A stretch of 10,085 nt of DNA from Alphaproteobacteria bacterium (GTDB lineage Bacteria > Pseudomonadota > Alphaproteobacteria > Rhizobiales > Rhizobiaceae), in assembly GCA_030428345.1 (NCBI GenBank), contig JAUIBM010000058.1, forward strand, positions 1 to 10,085, written 5' to 3'. A program made the position numbers and the translations under genes. This document shows, one piece after another, positions 8,177-10,085 of this stretch. The number at the start of each line of letters is the position of its first letter. Within the stretch, counting starts at the first letter, position 1. The notes under the pieces were generated by a model. It did not search any database, was not told the DNA's origin, and was given only the letters and a program-made list of their open reading frames with translations.

Positions 8177-9006
8177 ACGCCCATGTTCAAGCCCCCCGCT
8201 CGCTCGGCGTGCGGGCCGACGACGGCATCGCACGCGGCGCGCCGCTGCTGGTGATGGACAACATCTCGCTGGCTTTCGGCGGGGTGAAGGCGATCACCGA
8301 CATTTCCTTCGACGTGCGCAAGGGCGAGATCCGCGCGATCATCGGTCCGAACGGCGCCGGCAAGACCTCGATGCTCAACGTCATCAACGGCTTCTATCAT
8401 CCGCAAAAGGGCACGATAACCTTTCGCGGCCAGGCGCGGCGGCGCATGCGGCCGCACGAGGCGGCGCGCCAGGGCATCGCCCGCACCTTCCAGAACATCG
8501 CCCTGTTCAAGGGAATGACGACGCTCGACAACATCATGACCGGGCGCATCACGCTGATGAAGCGCAACATGGCATGGCAGGCGCTGTGGCGCGGCCCGGC
8601 CGAGCGCGAGGAAATCGAGCACCGCGAGGCGGTGGAGCAGATCATCGACTTCCTGGAGATCGAGCATATCCGCAAGGTTCCGGTCGGCCGCCTGCCCTAC
8701 GGGCTGCAGAAGCGGGTGGAGCTGGGCCGGGCGCTGGCGGCCGAGCCGGCGCTGCTTCTTCTGGACGAACCGATGGCGGGCATGAACGTCGAGGAGAAGG
8801 AGGACATGAGCCGCTTCATCCTCGATGTGAACCAGCAATACGGCACGACGATCGCACTGATCGAACATGACATGGGCGTGGTGATGGACCTCTCCGATCG
8901 CGTCGTGGTTCTCGACTATGGGCGCAAGATAGGCGACGGTTCGCCCGATGACGTGCGCAACAACCAGGCCGTCATCGACGCCTATCTGGGCGTCCCGCAC
9001 GAGTGA
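8173..9006 (+). CDS. livG: Branched-chain amino acid-type ABC transporter ATP-binding protein (LivG family)
   Basis: This 277-residue cytoplasmic ATPase energises a HAAT/Liv-type importer. After a variable 24-residue lead it shows the LivG core: LLVMDNISLAFGGVKAITDI (25-44), Walker A GPNGAGKTS (58-66, K64), Q-loop RTFQN (104-108, Q107), signature LPYGLQKRVELGRAL (174-188, with Pro instead of the usual Ser in LSYG), Walker B ALLLLDEP (193-200, E199) and H-loop EHDM (231-234, H232). The LivG-specific C-terminal extension DGSPDDVRNNQAVIDAYLG (255-273) is present. The FQNIALFKGMTTLDNIM and LPYGLQKRVEL style is that of the subfamily encoded beside AMP-forming ligases, so the transported compound is more likely a carboxylate than leucine. 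It overlaps the ligase by 4 bases and is followed 48 bases later by a tiny membrane-protein gene. Confidence 0.94.
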
Positions 9007-9054
9007 CCGCCCGGTTCGAGAACATCCACGGGCGAAACAACGGAGAGTTCGACA

Positions 9055-9213
9055 ATGCAGATAACCCTGGCCCCCGAGCCGCTGATCGCCCTTGCCGCGG
9101 GCATCATCATCCTGCTCGCCCCGCGCTTCCTCAATTACGTGGTGGCGCTCTACCTGATCGTCGTCGGTCTGATCGGACTGTTTCCCAATCAGATGGCGAA
9201 CCTGATGCACTGA
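9055..9213 (+). CDS. DUF3096-type small membrane protein (52 aa)
   Basis: An ATG at 9055, 7 bases after GGAGAG (9042-9047), opens a 52-residue protein: MQITLAPEPLIALAAGIIIL, then LAPRFLNYVVALYLIVVGLI, ending GLFPNQMANLMH. It has two hydrophobic segments (about 9-22 and 27-43) around the conserved AGI-LL-PR-LNY-VA-YLI--GL pattern that I recognise as DUF3096, a family of about 50-residue proteins of unknown function. Its position between the LivG ATPase and the LivH permease, on the same strand and with close spacing (48 bases before, 31 after), places it in the transporter operon. A role as an accessory subunit or assembly factor of the importer is inference. It is short enough to be missed by many gene finders. 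Confidence 0.85.
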   Translation: MQITLAPEPLIALAAGIIILLAPRFLNYVVALYLIVVGLIGLFPNQMANLMH

Positions 9214-9214
9214 C

Positions 9215-9226
9215 GCCGCTAGCGGC
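9215..9226 (+). promoter_or_regulatory. Perfect 12-base palindrome GCCGCTAGCGGC before livH
   Basis: GCCGCT (9215-9220) and AGCGGC (9221-9226) form an exact palindrome starting one base after the DUF3096 stop and ending 4 bases before the livH ribosome site. As RNA it can fold into a 4-bp GC stem with a CTAG loop; as DNA it could be a dimer site. CTAG is a rare tetranucleotide in most proteobacteria. Function unknown. Confidence 0.4.
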
Positions 9227-9230
9227 TGAA

Positions 9231-9238
9231 GGGAGGAG
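9231..9238 (+). promoter_or_regulatory. Ribosome binding site GGGAGGAG deciding the livH TTG start
   Basis: GGGAGGAG lies 6 bases before TTG at 9245 and is identical to the site before the ligase. The next in-frame ATG (9269) would be 30 bases away, too far to use it. Confidence 0.65.
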
Positions 9239-9244
9239 AAGCAC

Positions 9245-10085
9245 TTGAGCCCGGCAATTCTGAACCTGATGGAAACCACGCTCAACGGCCTGATGGCCGG
9301 GGTGATGTATGCGCTCGTGGCGCTGGGCTTCGTGCTGATCTTCAAGGCGTCGGGAATCTTCAACTTCGCGCAGGGGGTGATGGCGCTGTTCGCCGCCCTC
9401 ACCCTCGTCGGCTTCCAGACCGGGCAGGTGCCCTTCTCCCATCTCATCCGGGCCGTCACCGGCCTGGAGGTCGAGCATTGGGGGCCGGGCATGCCGACCA
9501 TTCTGGCGATCATCCTGTCGATGGCGGTGATGATCGCGCTCGCCTTCCTGATCGAGCGGTACGTGCTCAAGCATCTGGTCAACCAGGAGCCGATCATCCT
9601 GTTCATGGCGACCATCGGCCTTGCCTATTTCCTGGAAGGCTTCGGCGACCTGATGTGGGGTTCCGACGTCAAGACCATGAATGTCGGCCTGCCCTCGGGC
9701 GGCTCCTTCTGGTGGGAGGACGTGACCAAGACCTGGGCGGCGGCCGGCTCGGATTATTACGGCATGTATATCGACCTGCTCGACGTCTCGGCGACCATCG
9801 TCGCGGTCATCCTGGTGGTCGGGCTGACGCTGTTCTCGCAATATACGGCCACCGGACGCGCGCTGCGCGCGGTCGCCGACGACCATCAGGCGGCGCTTTC
9901 TGTGGGGATTTCGCTGCGCACCATCTGGGTCATCGTCTGGTCGATCGCCGGTTTCGTGGCGCTGGTCGCCGGAATCATGTGGGGCGCGAAATCGGGCGTG
10001 CAGTTCTCGCTGTCCCTGATCGCACTCAAGGCGCTGCCGGTGCTGATCCTGGGCGGGTTCACCTCGATCCCGGGCGCGATCGTCG
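9245..10085 (+). CDS. livH: Branched-chain amino acid-type ABC transporter permease (LivH family), C-terminus cut off
   Basis: From the TTG at 9245, 280 residues are readable before the window ends. The protein is a LivH-type membrane permease: the start NLMETTLNGLMAGVMYALVALGFVLIFKASGIFNFAQGVMALFAA (7-51) is the family's most conserved block (GLxxGxxYALxALGxxLIyxxxgxiNFAqG), and TATGRALRAVADDHQAALSVGIS (201-223) is the EAA-like cytoplasmic loop that contacts the ATPase. The end, LKALPVLILGGFTSIPGAIV, is the conserved helix near the C-terminus, so perhaps 40-60 residues are missing. A long insert between helices (about 139-178, with DVKTMNVGLPSGGSFWWEDV) is typical of the ligase-linked subfamily rather than of classical leucine permeases. 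It is the fourth gene of the ligase-livG-DUF3096-livH operon; livM, a periplasmic binding protein and livF are expected downstream. Confidence 0.93.
   Translation, partial: MSPAILNLMETTLNGLMAGVMYALVALGFVLIFKASGIFNFAQGVMALFAALTLVGFQTGQVPFSHLIRAVTGLEVEHWGPGMPTILAIILSMAVMIALAFLIERYVLKHLVNQEPIILFMATIGLAYFLEGFGDLMWGSDVKTMNVGLPSGGSFWWEDVTKTWAAAGSDYYGMYIDLLDVSATIVAVILVVGLTLFSQYTATGRALRAVADDHQAALSVGISLRTIWVIVWSIAGFVALVAGIMWGAKSGVQFSLSLIALKALPVLILGGFTSIPGAIV

Overview
The window is GC-rich chromosomal DNA (roughly 65% G+C by eye, lower only in a short intergenic patch around 780-1020). Gene content and protein style point to an alphaproteobacterium, most likely of the Hyphomicrobiales (Rhizobiales): an LpcC-like lipopolysaccharide-core glycosyltransferase, an SLC13 permease with internal RCK_C domains, a MgtC/DUF4010 membrane protein, and an acyl-CoA ligase fused in operon to a Liv-type ABC transporter. 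The placement is inferred from recognised protein families, not from a marker gene. I see no rRNA, tRNA, CRISPR array, insertion sequence, phage gene or attachment site.

Layout. (1) 1-770, minus strand: the N-terminal 256 residues of a GT-B (GT4) glycosyltransferase that runs off the left edge. (2) 771-1160: a divergent intergenic region, locally AT-richer, with a possible promoter for the glycosyltransferase. (3) 1161-1451, plus: a 96-residue three-helix membrane protein that I do not confidently recognise. (4) 1452-1762: a non-coding leader with a perfect small inverted repeat and a strong GCAA-capped hairpin. (5) 1763-3559 and 3662-4957, plus: two multi-pass membrane proteins, an SLC13/IT-superfamily permease and a MgtC/SapB-DUF4010 protein, probably ion or anion transport/homeostasis. 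(6) 5061-5849, plus: a short-chain dehydrogenase/reductase-like protein whose catalytic Lys is Asn and whose NNAG motif is absent. (7) 5850-6190: a 341-base leader. (8) 6191 to the right edge, plus: a tightly packed operon of long-chain/aryl acyl-CoA synthetase, LivG-type ATPase, a 52-residue DUF3096 membrane protein, and a LivH-type permease cut by the window edge.

How the genes work together. The best-supported functional unit is the last operon. The ligase stop and the livG start overlap in ATGA, a perfect AAGGAGG sits inside the ligase end, and the ABC permease follows after a tiny membrane-protein gene. The likely logic is import of a carboxylate (fatty, branched or aromatic acid) followed by CoA activation; the substrate cannot be read from the sequence. 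The remaining LivM, LivF and periplasmic binding-protein genes would be expected just to the right of the window.

Four of the eight genes I call start on non-ATG codons (three TTG, one GTG). The choice is guided by Shine-Dalgarno sequences and by where family homology begins. Nothing in the window is a clearly new defence or mobile system; the most interesting points are the DUF3096 gene embedded in the ABC operon, the degenerate SDR, and several palindromic or hairpin elements in leaders.
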